The translations under genes were made by a program, and so were the position numbers. Shown piece by piece: positions 1 to 8,495 of a stretch of DNA of 64,000 nt. Numbering within the stretch: position 1 is the first letter of the stretch; the number at the start of each line of letters is the position of its first letter. The notes under the pieces were generated by a model. That model was not told the DNA's origin. It searched no databases and worked only from the letters and a program-made list of their open reading frames with translations. Source of the stretch: UBA1926 sp036732005 (GTDB taxonomy: Bacteria; Planctomycetota; Phycisphaerae; Phycisphaerales; UBA1924). Where the stretch lies: assembly GCA_036732005.1 (NCBI GenBank), contig DAINDF010000001.1, positions 496,001-560,000 on the forward strand, read 5' to 3'.

Positions 1-861
1 CTGTGCATGACCTGCCACGAGGACACGCGGCAGCGGATGCAGACCGCGGCCCACGCGCACGACCCCGCGACGGGGGACTGCCTGCAGTGCCACGACGCCC
101 ACGCGTCGGACTTTGAGGACCATCTCCGGCTCGCCCCTCGTGCGCTCTGCGCCGATTGCCATGAACCCATTCTCCAGATGGCCACCCACGCCTCGGTGAA
201 ACACTCTGCGGTCCTCGACGGCAAGGCGTGCCTCAACTGCCACGAGCCCCACGCCAGCGACCACGACGGGCTGCTGCACGACAACCCCATCGGCGCCTGC
301 CTCGCCTGCCACGACAAGCCGATCGTCCTCGAGGACCGCACCGTCGCCGCGGTCTCAGAGATCGAATCCGAGGGTGCGGTCCGGCACGGCCCGGTCGCCA
401 AGGGCCTGTGCACCGGGTGCCACGAGTTGCACGGCTCGGAGCACGGGATGCTCCTGGCCGCGAACTACTCGCGGAACTTCTACGAATCGTTCAGCCTTGA
501 TCACTACGCCCTGTGCTTCAAGTGCCACGCCCAGGAACTCGTGCTCAACCCGCAGACCGCGACGGAGACGAACTTCCGCAACGGGGAGAAGAACCTGCAC
601 TTCGTGCATGTCCAGCAGGATCGGCTCGGCCGCTCGTGCCGGTCGTGCCACGCGACCCACGCGAGCCACTCCCCCCTCCATGTGGTCGACAGCGTGAAGT
701 TCGGCCAGTGGGAGCTGCCGCTGAATTTCATGCAGACCGACACCGGCGGCTCGTGCAACTCGGGGTGCCACCGCCCCGCCACCTACGACCGGGTCAACGC
801 CACCCCGGGCATCCTGCTCAACGGCGCCGGCGTCACCCCCCCGCCCAACCCCGGAGGCTGA
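1..861 (+). CDS. Multihaem cytochrome c, doubled-CXXCH type, 5'-truncated by window edge
   Basis: The reading frame is open at base 1. The first bases encode the leading Cys of a CMTCH haem motif, so the ATG at 7 cannot be the true start and the gene begins outside the window. Eight CXXCH motifs are visible (CMTCH, CLQCH, CADCH, CLNCH, CLACH, CTGCH, CFKCH, CRSCH), followed by a spaced CNSGCH (CX3CH) near the C-terminus. Regular His residues between the motifs would supply distal haem ligands. The layout matches periplasmic or extracellular multihaem cytochromes with doubled CXXCH motifs, which carry electrons. Its last 130 residues resemble the end of the 12-haem cytochrome at 38431-40065, including the terminal CX3CH, so the two are probably paralogues. 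The protein ends in a Pro/Gly tail. Confidence 0.9.
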   Translation: MCMTCHEDTRQRMQTAAHAHDPATGDCLQCHDAHASDFEDHLRLAPRALCADCHEPILQMATHASVKHSAVLDGKACLNCHEPHASDHDGLLHDNPIGACLACHDKPIVLEDRTVAAVSEIESEGAVRHGPVAKGLCTGCHELHGSEHGMLLAANYSRNFYESFSLDHYALCFKCHAQELVLNPQTATETNFRNGEKNLHFVHVQQDRLGRSCRSCHATHASHSPLHVVDSVKFGQWELPLNFMQTDTGGSCNSGCHRPATYDRVNATPGILLNGAGVTPPPNPGG

Positions 862-869
862 GCCCGCCC

Positions 870-1361
870 TCAGCGCCCGCCGAGCAAGCCGAGCAACTCG
901 TCGCGGAGCCGCCCGAACAGCGACGCGTCGCGCCCGACCGGGTCGGCCAGGCGCGCGGCGGCGAAGTCGTACGCCTCGAACGGGCCCTGCCGCCGGCGGG
1001 CCGGGTCTTCGTCCGTGAACCGTGGCACAACATGCCCGTGCAAAGCCGGCACCTGGTTGCACAGGATCAGGTAATTCAGCCGCTCGCACCCGGTCGCCCG
1101 CTGAACGGCATCGCCCAGCAGGGCAAGGTCCGCCAGGAAGGCCGCCCGCCCCGCCGGGGGGAGATCGTTGAGGTGGGCCGGCGTCGGGTCCGCCCTCCCC
1201 CGCAGATCCGCGGGCAGGTCGGGCAGCAGCATGCAACATCCCACGATCCCCTCGGGTTGATGCTTGCCGAGGATCGCGAACCCGGACGGCATCCTCGCCA
1301 GGCAGGCGGGGTCGTCGCCGGCCCGGATTCTCGCGACCCTGTCGTGAATCGGCGTCGTCAT
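870..1361 (-). CDS. HIT-like nucleotide-binding/hydrolase family protein
   Basis: This is a 163-residue protein. Near residues 100-115 it has a NYLILCNQVPALHGHVVPRF block, which fits the histidine-triad fold strand and active-site region (LHGHVVPR in place of the usual HxHxH). HIT proteins hydrolyse or transfer nucleotide phosphoramidates and dinucleotides; the substrate here cannot be named. One His of the classical triad appears to be missing (H-x-H-V-V-P), so activity may differ from Hint enzymes. It lies 22 bases downstream of the MoxR gene on the same strand and may be cotranscribed. It converges on the cytochrome gene, with only 8 bases between stops. Confidence 0.6.
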   Translation of the reverse strand: MTTPIHDRVARIRAGDDPACLARMPSGFAILGKHQPEGIVGCCMLLPDLPADLRGRADPTPAHLNDLPPAGRAAFLADLALLGDAVQRATGCERLNYLILCNQVPALHGHVVPRFTDEDPARRRQGPFEAYDFAAARLADPVGRDASLFGRLRDELLGLLGGR

Positions 1362-1383
1362 GGGGCCTTTCCGGTCGGGATCC

Positions 1384-2319
1384 TCACGCGGGCGACGGCA
1401 CCGTGCGGACGATCTCCTCGAGCCGGCCCGCGGCGGCGGACCACTTCATGGACGACCCGTCGCCCTTGAGGAACACCCGGTGCGCACAGACCGGGACGAT
1501 GTTGTCGAGCACATCCTCGGGGATCACATGGTCCCGACCCGCCATCAGGGCCGTGGCCCGAGCGGCGTGCGCCAGCGCGAGGCTGCCCCGCGGGCTCAGC
1601 CCGATCTCGATGGCGTCGTGCTCGCGGGTCGCGCGGGCAAAGCGGACGATGTACTCGCGGATCGGTTCGGAGAGGCGGACCCGGTCCACCGCCTCCTGGA
1701 GCTCGACGATGTCCCGCGTGCCGAGCACCGGGCTGAGCCGGTCGAGCACGGTCTGCGCGGGCCGGAGGTCCAGCAGCCGGCGTTCGGACTCCGCGGTCGG
1801 GTAGCCCAGGCTGAGTCGCATGAGGAAGCGGTCGAGCTGGTTCTCGGGGAGGAGGTAGGTCCCCTCGAACTCGTAGGGGTTCTGCGTCGCGAGCACGATA
1901 AACGGGGGCGCCAGCCGGTGCTCGACCCCGTCGACCGAGACACTGCCGTCGCTCATCGCCTCGAGCAGCGCGGTCTGCGTGCGCGGGGTCGTGCGGTTGA
2001 TCTCGTCGGCAAGCACGATGTTGGCGAAGATGGGCCCACGCTTGAACTCGAACCGATGCCCCTCGCGGTCGAAGATCGTCACCCCGATGACATCCGCCGG
2101 GAGCATGTCGGGAGTCAGCTGGATGCGGCTGAAGGTCGCGTCGATGCTGCGGGCGATCGAGGACGCGAGCACGGTCTTGCCCACACCGGGGACATCCTCG
2201 ATGAGCACATGCCCCCGGGCCAGCAGGCAGCGGATCAGACGATCGATGACCGCCCGGTCGCCCAGGAACACCGAGGCCACGCTTTCTCTGAGTCGCGCGA
2301 TTTTCTCAAGCATGCCCAT
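1384..2319 (-). CDS. MoxR-family AAA+ ATPase
   Basis: From the ATG at 2319 this is a 311-residue protein. A Walker A motif (GVGKT, residues 45-49) and a Walker B segment (VLADEINR, followed by TQTALLEAM) are typical of MoxR/RavA ATPases. The C-terminal helical lid domain has the usual length. MoxR ATPases act as chaperones that mature or assemble partner proteins, often vWA-domain proteins. The usual DUF58 and vWA partners are not adjacent, although an unlinked vWA operon starts at 7488. The frame stays open upstream to 2457, but that extra sequence is low-complexity Arg/Ala and runs into the divergent gene, so MGMLEK is the preferred start. Confidence 0.88.
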   Translation of the reverse strand: MGMLEKIARLRESVASVFLGDRAVIDRLIRCLLARGHVLIEDVPGVGKTVLASSIARSIDATFSRIQLTPDMLPADVIGVTIFDREGHRFEFKRGPIFANIVLADEINRTTPRTQTALLEAMSDGSVSVDGVEHRLAPPFIVLATQNPYEFEGTYLLPENQLDRFLMRLSLGYPTAESERRLLDLRPAQTVLDRLSPVLGTRDIVELQEAVDRVRLSEPIREYIVRFARATREHDAIEIGLSPRGSLALAHAARATALMAGRDHVIPEDVLDNIVPVCAHRVFLKGDGSSMKWSAAAGRLEEIVRTVPSPA

Positions 2320-2447
2320 CGCTCGGCGCGGGCCCGCGTCGGTGCGGGCCGGTTCTCGGGGGCGGACTATAGGGCGGGCCGACGCCCGAACCCGTTCCCC
2401 GCGCCGCCCGGCCCACGCTATGCTGCAAGCGCCCGAAACGGCAGGGG

Positions 2448-3452
2448 ATGGGATCACCCACGGTTCGTGCGCTCGTCGGGATGGGTTTCGTGGAAGAGAC
2501 CGAATCGAAACGACCGGACGCCCCCGGGTCGACGCCCCCCCTGGCGCACGACCTGACCGGGGATCTCCCGTGCATCGGGTGCGGGTACAACCTGCGCGGG
2601 CTCTCCATCCGCGCCCAGTGCCCCGAGTGCGGCACCGCCGTGCGGGCCACGATCCTCGCCCGCGTCGATCCCAGGGCCGAGGAACTCAAACCCGTGCGGC
2701 ACCCCTGGCTCGTGGCCCACGCCATGATCCTCTGGGCATGGGCCGCGGTCGCCGCCGCGCTGCTCGTCTGGTCGCTCCGCCTGTCCGAGGTCGTGGGGAT
2801 CTGGGTCATCGGGTCCTCGAGCGTCCACCTCGGCTGGGCGGTCGACTGGAGCCTTATCGGGATCGCCCTGAGCGGCCTCGGGGCCCTGGCGTTGGTCAGG
2901 CCCGTGGCGGGCCGGGCGGGATGGGACTCGTTCAAGGCCGCGGGCGCGGTGCTGACCTATCTGCCCCTGCTGTATGTGCACCACCAGCTCCATGCCCGGT
3001 ACGACGCGATGATCGGGACGCCCTTCATCGGCCCGATGGGCATGGACACGGGGCGTGCGCTGCTCCGCCTGGCGGAGAACCTGCTGATCGTGGTGATCGT
3101 CCTGGGGCTGCGGGCCAACGCGGTGGCGCTGGCGGAGCGGTCGCTGGTGATGCGCACGGGCCGGGTTGACACCCAGCCGATGATGGCCCTGGTCGGGTCG
3201 CTCGCGCTGGCCTCGTTCGGGGACATTCTGCACATCTTCTTCGGGAAGGCGGGCGGTATCGCGGGTGACCTGCTGATCACCTTTGAGCTGGTGGTCATCT
3301 CCGTGGGCTCGTTCCTTTTTACCCTTGGGCTCGTGGGGGTCGCGGTCGATGTCCTCCGCCTGCGCGGGGTCATCCTGAACCCGGCGCCGGGGCTGAGCGA
3401 TATCTTCTCATCGATGGAGGCCACCGATGGGACTGCCCCGGGCCGTTCGTGA
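2448..3452 (+). CDS. Zinc-ribbon multi-pass membrane protein, function unknown
   Basis: This is a 334-residue protein. After a short leader it has a four-Cys zinc ribbon (CIGCGYNL...CPECG, about residues 42-62), followed by about six hydrophobic helices. The N-terminal cytosolic ribbon with a CxxCGYNLRGL signature is common in planctomycete membrane proteins of unknown role. An ATG at 2481 (MGFVEE) is an equally reasonable start. The gene diverges from the MoxR gene and its end overlaps the zincin gene by 26 bases, so the two are probably translated together. No specific function can be assigned. Confidence 0.75.
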   Translation: MGSPTVRALVGMGFVEETESKRPDAPGSTPPLAHDLTGDLPCIGCGYNLRGLSIRAQCPECGTAVRATILARVDPRAEELKPVRHPWLVAHAMILWAWAAVAAALLVWSLRLSEVVGIWVIGSSSVHLGWAVDWSLIGIALSGLGALALVRPVAGRAGWDSFKAAGAVLTYLPLLYVHHQLHARYDAMIGTPFIGPMGMDTGRALLRLAENLLIVVIVLGLRANAVALAERSLVMRTGRVDTQPMMALVGSLALASFGDILHIFFGKAGGIAGDLLITFELVVISVGSFLFTLGLVGVAVDVLRLRGVILNPAPGLSDIFSSMEATDGTAPGRS

Positions 3453-3858
3453 CCGGTTCGATGGGTTGGTGGAGGAGGCGCTCGATGCGTTGCCGGATGC
3501 CCTGCGCGACCTGCTCGAAGAGGTCCCCCTGATCGTGCTGGATGAGCCAACGCCGGAGATACTCCGCGATGTCGGGATGGACCCGGCCGATCCCGCGTCG
3601 GCGGAGGAACTGTGTGGGTTGCACACCGGCATCCCGGACACGGAACGGGGGGTCGATCCCCCCCTGGACCTGCAGGGGGATATCCACCTCTTCAGGCGGG
3701 GGATCATCGCCCAGGCCGGCGGCTGGGGCCGCGTGGAGGGCGACGACCGCCCGGCGGACGACCGGGTGTACGAAGAGATCGTGATCACCCTCCTCCACGA
3801 GATCGGGCACCGATTCGGGCTCGACGAGGACGACCTGGAGCGGCTCGGGTATGGGTAG
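3427..3858 (+). CDS. Metallopeptidase of the zincin-1 (PF06262-like) family
   Basis: This is a 143-residue soluble protein. The C-terminal segment LLHEIGHRFGLDEDDLERLGYG contains the HExxH zinc motif (HEIGH) followed by the conserved acidic GLDEDDLE tail of small single-domain zincins. The N-terminal half (FDGLVEEALDALPD, VPLIVLDEP) also matches this family, which is about 120-140 residues long. The substrate is not known. It overlaps the end of the upstream membrane-protein gene. Confidence 0.85.
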   Translation: MGLPRAVRDRFDGLVEEALDALPDALRDLLEEVPLIVLDEPTPEILRDVGMDPADPASAEELCGLHTGIPDTERGVDPPLDLQGDIHLFRRGIIAQAGGWGRVEGDDRPADDRVYEEIVITLLHEIGHRFGLDEDDLERLGYG

Positions 3859-3950
3859 GCAAGCCTGACCGGGGGCGGGGCGAGCCTGAAACGGGTGATA
3901 GACTGCGTGCGAATCAACGCCGGGGCGTGTCCCCCGCGGGAGGTGTTCGC

Positions 3951-5732
3951 ATGCGCATGGATGTCAGGGTGCTGGCGGCGGCGTTGACGGTGTCGGCCGC
4001 GGGTGTGTTGGCGGATGAGTACGGGGTGGCGATGCTGGAGATCTCCGGCGCCCCGCCGGCGATGGAGTCCGGGTTCTCGATGTTCGCGGAGACGGCGCCG
4101 ACCGTGCGCTGGTATGTGGACACGCTCTACGACGCGTCGGCGGACGATGGGCTGGATGCGCTAATTGTGCGCATGAAGGACGCGGAGCTCTCGACGAGCG
4201 ACATCGAGGAGATCGGGCAGGCGATCGCGTGGGTCCGCGAGGCGGGCAAGACGGTCTATATGTTCGCGGAGAACTACGGGCCGGGCGAGCTGCTGATGGG
4301 GGCGTACGCGGACGAGGTGATCGTGCAGCAGGGCGGGTCGGTCATGCTCCCGGGGCTGTACATGGAGGAGATGTACCTGGCGGACACGCTCGCGTGGCTG
4401 GGCCTGGACGCCGATTTCGTGCAGATCGGGGACTACAAGGGCGCCAACGAGATGATGACGCGGTCTTCGCCCAGCCCCGCGTGGGAGCAGAACATCTCGG
4501 GGCTGCTGGACGCGATGTACGCGACCATGCGCGAGACGCTCAAGGCGGGCCGGGGCCTTGACGACGCCGGGCTGGACCGGGCGATGGACAAGGGCTGGAT
4601 GGCCGACGGGGCGACGGCGATCGACGCGGGGCTGATCGACGCGGAGGTCGACCTCACCGAGTTGATGGGGCATGTCGAGGCCCGGGCGAAGGAGCAGGGC
4701 CTGCCCGTCGAGAGCCTGGCCTATCGCGGCGAGCTCGGGGGGGGCGAAGAGGCGGGGATGGACATGTCCAACCCGTTCCTGGTCTTCTCGCAGTTGTTCC
4801 AGCCGACCCATCGGCGGACGACCGGCCCGACCCTCGCCGTGCTGCACATCAACGGCGCGATCGTCGATGGCGACTCGACGCCGGAGGGCCCGTTCTCGTC
4901 GGCGTCGGTGGGGAGCCGGACCGTCCGCAACGCGATCAAGAAGATCGCGGCGGACGAGAACATCAAGGGCGTCGTCGTCCGGATCGACTCGCCGGGCGGG
5001 TCTGCGATCGCGAGCGAGGTCATCTGGCAGGGCCTGACGCGGCTGAGCGAGGACAAGCCCGTCTGGGTCAGCGTGGGATCGATGGCGGCCTCGGGCGGGT
5101 ATTACATCCTGGTGAGCGGGGATAAGGTCTATGTCAACCCGTCGAGCATCGTGGGCTCGATCGGCGTGGTCGGGGGCAAGGTCGCGCTGGGCGGGCTGAT
5201 GGACAAGGCCCACATCAAGGTCGTGCCCCGGGCCCGCGGCCCACACGCGGCGATGTTCGGCTCGGTCGAGGGGTGGGACGAGCAGGAGATGGCGCTCATC
5301 CGCGAGAAGATGACCGAGACCTACGCCCTGTTCACCGACCGCGTGGCCCAGGGGCGACCCGGGATCGATCTGTCGAAGACCGCGGAGGGCAGGCTCTTCC
5401 TCGGGCAGGACGCGGTCCGGCTGAACATGGCCGACGAGGTCGGGACGCTGGACGACGCGCTGGAGGATCTTGCGGCGGACCTCGCGCTGGACGAGTACGA
5501 GATCATGGACTTCCCCGAGCCCCCGACGCTGGAGGAGATCCTGAGCCAGGCGTTCGGCGGCATGATCCGATCGCCGCTGGGCTCGGCGGGGCTCGGCGAG
5601 CGGCTCGCGTTCCTGCGCGAGGTGCTGGGGCCGCGGCGGTTCGAGGCGCTGCGGGACGCGTTCACGATGGGGATGATGCTGCGGAGCGAGCCCGTGCTGC
5701 TGACGGCGCCGCGGGTGATCTCGTTCGAGTGA
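3951..5732 (+). CDS. sppA: Signal peptide peptidase SppA, 67K (double S49 domain) type
   Basis: This is a 593-residue serine protease with an N-terminal hydrophobic segment (VLAAALTVSAAGVLA). Two S49 domains are present. The general-base Lys sits in the first, in GDYKGANE (K163), and the nucleophile Ser in the second, in MAASGGYY (S381), as in Escherichia coli SppA. SIVGSIGVVGG follows, as expected. SppA cleaves remnant signal peptides in the membrane. The start MRMDVRV was chosen because it begins the signal-anchor; the frame is open further upstream but overlaps the zincin gene. A terminator follows at 5758. Confidence 0.93.
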   Translation: MRMDVRVLAAALTVSAAGVLADEYGVAMLEISGAPPAMESGFSMFAETAPTVRWYVDTLYDASADDGLDALIVRMKDAELSTSDIEEIGQAIAWVREAGKTVYMFAENYGPGELLMGAYADEVIVQQGGSVMLPGLYMEEMYLADTLAWLGLDADFVQIGDYKGANEMMTRSSPSPAWEQNISGLLDAMYATMRETLKAGRGLDDAGLDRAMDKGWMADGATAIDAGLIDAEVDLTELMGHVEARAKEQGLPVESLAYRGELGGGEEAGMDMSNPFLVFSQLFQPTHRRTTGPTLAVLHINGAIVDGDSTPEGPFSSASVGSRTVRNAIKKIAADENIKGVVVRIDSPGGSAIASEVIWQGLTRLSEDKPVWVSVGSMAASGGYYILVSGDKVYVNPSSIVGSIGVVGGKVALGGLMDKAHIKVVPRARGPHAAMFGSVEGWDEQEMALIREKMTETYALFTDRVAQGRPGIDLSKTAEGRLFLGQDAVRLNMADEVGTLDDALEDLAADLALDEYEIMDFPEPPTLEEILSQAFGGMIRSPLGSAGLGERLAFLREVLGPRRFEALRDAFTMGMMLRSEPVLLTAPRVISFE

Positions 5733-5757
5733 GTCTTCGGAATCCACGGCGCACAAG

Positions 5758-5784
5758 AAACCCCCGTCCATGACGGGGGTTTTT
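5758..5784. terminator. Bidirectional intrinsic terminator between sppA and frr
   Basis: A perfect 11-bp stem (AAACCCCCGTC / GACGGGGGTTT) with a 3-base loop is flanked by A residues on the left and a T run on the right. It can end transcription of both convergent genes. Confidence 0.92.
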
Positions 5785-5807
5785 GCGTGCTCTGTGGAGA
5801 TGGTCGC

Positions 5808-6380
5808 TCAGACTTCCATGATCTCGTCGGACTTCTTCTTGATGACCGTGTCGATCTCGGCCTCGTACTTCTTGAGCATCTCCTGGATCTGGTCCTTCAG
5901 CCCGGCGATCGCGTCCTCCGGGAAGTGCTGGCCGTCCTGCTTGGCGAGCCCGTCGGCGAGCTTGTTGGCGTCGCGGCGGGTGTTGCGGAGAACGACCTTC
6001 TGCTCCTCGCCGTGCTTCTTGGCCTGGGTGACGAGCTGCTTGCGGCGGTTCTGGTCGAGCGTGGGGATGTTGATGCGGAGGGTCTTGTCCTCGACCTGGG
6101 GGTTGAGGCCCAGCCCGGCGCTCTCGATCGCCTGCTTGATCGAGTGCAGCGCGGTGGCGTCGAAGGGCTTGACGAGGATCTGGTGGGCCTCGGGCACGCT
6201 GATCGCCGCGAGCGACTTGAGGTCGGTCGGCGAGCCGTAGTAATCGACCTTCACGAACTCGACCAGAGCCGTCGAGGCCCGCCCCGTGCGGATGCCGCGG
6301 AGCTCGTGCTGGAGGTACTCGATGGCCTTCTTCATCGCGGACTCGGCCTCGGCGGTGATCTTGGCGGGTGTGGTCGACAT
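5808..6380 (-). CDS. frr: Ribosome recycling factor
   Basis: This is a 190-residue protein, close to the family norm of 185. Hallmarks are HELRGIRTGRAST near residue 30, VDYYGSPTDLKSLAAISVPE in the middle and KLADGLAKQDG plus a helical C-terminus. RRF works with EF-G to split post-termination ribosomes. The start MSTTPAK was chosen over an upstream ATG whose extension has no family similarity. It follows pyrH by 108 bases on the same strand, the common pyrH-frr order. Confidence 0.96.
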   Translation of the reverse strand: MSTTPAKITAEAESAMKKAIEYLQHELRGIRTGRASTALVEFVKVDYYGSPTDLKSLAAISVPEAHQILVKPFDATALHSIKQAIESAGLGLNPQVEDKTLRINIPTLDQNRRKQLVTQAKKHGEEQKVVLRNTRRDANKLADGLAKQDGQHFPEDAIAGLKDQIQEMLKKYEAEIDTVIKKKSDEIMEV

Positions 6381-6488
6381 CGGCAGGTCTCCGTGATGGG
6401 CGTCGGCGGCTCGGTGGGCCGCGGCCGCCGTATTCGCAGGGGGAATGATAGACACACTCGACGCGGGCGGGCCCGATTCGGGGCGGGC

Positions 6489-7262
6489 TCAGCGAGAGGT
6501 GACGATGGTCCCGATCCGCTCGCCGCGGACGACGCGGGTGATGTTCCCGCGCTTCTTGAAGTCGAAGACGACGATCGGGATGCGGTGTTCCTGGCACATG
6601 GCGAACGCGGCGGTGTCCATGATCTTCAGCCGCTTGTCGAGCGCCTCCTGGAAGGTCAGCGTCTCGTAGCGCGTGGCCGAGGGGTCCTTGGCGGGGTCGG
6701 CGGTGTAGACCCCGTCGACCTTGGTCGCCTTGAGCAGGGCGGCGCACCCAAGCTCGGTGGCCCGCAGCGCGGCGCAGGTGTCGGTGGTGAAGAAGGGGTT
6801 GCCGGTCCCCGCGGCGAGGACGACGACGCGGCCCTTCTCAAGGTGCCGGATCGCACGGGCGCGGATGAACGGCTCGGCGACGGAGCGGATCTCCAGGGCC
6901 GAGCAGACGCGGGCCGGGACGCCGAGGGTCTCGAGCTTGTCCTTGAGGGCCAGGGCGTTGATGACGGTGCCGAGCATGCCCATGTAGTCGGCCGTGGCGC
7001 GGGCGATATCGCCCCGCTCGGCAAGGTCGGCGCCGCGGACGAAGTTGCCCCCCCCCACCACGATGGCGATCTCGGCGCCGTTGCCCTTGGCCTCGGCGAT
7101 CTCGGACGCGATCAGATGGAGCTCCTGCGCATCGATGCCGGACTTGCCCGGCTGGCAGAACGACTCCCCGCTGAGCTTGAGCAGGACGCGGCGCGGCGGG
7201 CCGTTCACCTCGGCGAGCGGAGGGGCGGCGGGAGAGGCGGCGGTCGAGGCGTTCGTCGGCAT
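6489..7262 (-). CDS. pyrH: Uridylate kinase (UMP kinase)
   Basis: This is a 257-residue amino-acid-kinase-fold enzyme. It has RVLLKLSGESF near the N-terminus, IVVGGGNFVRGADL, AGTGNPFFTTDTCAALRA and ATKVDGVYTADP, all diagnostic of bacterial PyrH. It phosphorylates UMP to UDP. An extra 20 or so residues precede the core (MPTNAST...). The gene heads the pyrH-frr pair and is divergent from the vWA operon starting at 7488. Confidence 0.96.
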   Translation of the reverse strand: MPTNASTAASPAAPPLAEVNGPPRRVLLKLSGESFCQPGKSGIDAQELHLIASEIAEAKGNGAEIAIVVGGGNFVRGADLAERGDIARATADYMGMLGTVINALALKDKLETLGVPARVCSALEIRSVAEPFIRARAIRHLEKGRVVVLAAGTGNPFFTTDTCAALRATELGCAALLKATKVDGVYTADPAKDPSATRYETLTFQEALDKRLKIMDTAAFAMCQEHRIPIVVFDFKKRGNITRVVRGERIGTIVTSR

Positions 7263-7487
7263 GGTTCTTCTCGCGGGGCGACCCGGCGCGGGGCCCCGAG
7301 AGCGAGCAAACGCGCCCCGAGGGTCGGCGTCAAGCGCCAGGCGGGTTTCGGGCCCCGGTTCGGGGGCGGGCGCTGCATCCGGCGTGCGTTGGCGGCGGTA
7401 GAGAGGTGAGGGGACCGGGGCCTGGGGACACCCGGTACACTGCCGCGGGGGGACACCGCCGACCGCTCCCGCGACTGGACCGGACTG

Positions 7488-8495
7488 ATGCCGATCAATG
7501 AACCCTCCCCGCATGAGGCGGGGGGTCAACCCGAGCAGGAGGCAGCCCGCGGGGCCGGGGGCGCGTCGGTCTGGGAGCGGATCGTGCGCTGGGCGACGCG
7601 GGCGGCGGTCGCGGGGGCGGCGCTCTCGTTGCTCATCCACTTGGTGGTGATGGTTGTCGCGGGGTGGCTGACGGTGCGCTACCCGGGGGCGGATGCGGGC
7701 GGGGCGGGCCCGGCGAGCCAAGTCGAGTTCGCGGTGATGACCGAGAGCGAGCTCGCCTCGCTGGTCGCGGCGGAGGAAGCGCCGACGCCGCTGGTGCCCT
7801 CGACGGAGGCGTCGGTGGACCCCGCGACGGTGGACCTAGCGCGTTCAATGCCCTCGGCGGCGGATTCGATCACGGAGGCAACACTCGAGATCGACCTGGA
7901 CGCGGGGGCGGGCGATGTCGGCGAGAGCGGCGAGGCGCTGGTGACGGGCGGGGGCGGGGGCGGGGCCTCGTTCTTCGGGCTCGAGGCGCAGGGGAGCCGG
8001 TTCGCCTACATCGTGGATCGGTCGAGTTCGATGCGCGGGGAGAAGTGGTCGCGGACGCAGGCGGAGCTCTCCCGCTCGATCTCCGAACTGACGGAGAACG
8101 GTGAATTCCTCGTGGTGTTCTACTCGGACGAGCCCGAGCCGCTGGGAGGGCGGCCGCAGTGGAGCGACGCGTCGGAGCGGTCGAAGGACGAGGCGAGGCG
8201 GCAGATCGGGGCGACGGCGCCGATGGGGGGCACCAAGCCGATGCCGGCGTTCGAGCTCGTGTTCGGGCGGCGTGTGAAGCCCGACGCGATTTACTTCATG
8301 ACAGACGGCCGGTTCGGGGATGAGGTGCCCGACCTGGTGGGGGCGATGAACCGGCGTTACCGGATCCCGGTGCACTGCATCCTGTTCGGCGAGCCCGGGG
8401 CGAACAGCGCGATCGCGGGCGAGGTGAGCACGATGATGCAGCGGATCGCACGCGACTCGGGCGGACGCTTCCGGCATGTGGAGGTCACGCCGTGA
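7488..8495 (+). CDS. Membrane-anchored vWA-domain protein, first gene of ExbBD operon
   Basis: This is a 335-residue protein. A transmembrane helix lies around residues 38-60 (AALSLLIHLVVMVVAGWL), followed by a Pro/Ala/Asp linker, then a von Willebrand A domain beginning at SRFAYIVDRSSSM. The metal-ion site DxSxS is intact (D177). The TonB-like topology (cytosolic N-terminus, one helix, long periplasmic part) and the neighbouring ExbB and ExbD genes suggest that the vWA domain takes the place of TonB/TolA as the energised partner. That role is inference. The stop overlaps the next start as GTGA. Confidence 0.85.
   Translation: MPINEPSPHEAGGQPEQEAARGAGGASVWERIVRWATRAAVAGAALSLLIHLVVMVVAGWLTVRYPGADAGGAGPASQVEFAVMTESELASLVAAEEAPTPLVPSTEASVDPATVDLARSMPSAADSITEATLEIDLDAGAGDVGESGEALVTGGGGGGASFFGLEAQGSRFAYIVDRSSSMRGEKWSRTQAELSRSISELTENGEFLVVFYSDEPEPLGGRPQWSDASERSKDEARRQIGATAPMGGTKPMPAFELVFGRRVKPDAIYFMTDGRFGDEVPDLVGAMNRRYRIPVHCILFGEPGANSAIAGEVSTMMQRIARDSGGRFRHVEVTP

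Noticed and set aside
4161..5771. A 536-residue open frame antisense to sppA
   Set aside because: It is a shadow; sppA has both catalytic residues and a terminator directly behind it.
7413..7441. Promoter for the vWA operon with TACACT at 7436
   Set aside because: The -10-like hexamer lacks a recognisable -35 element in this GC-rich spacer, so it is not supported.
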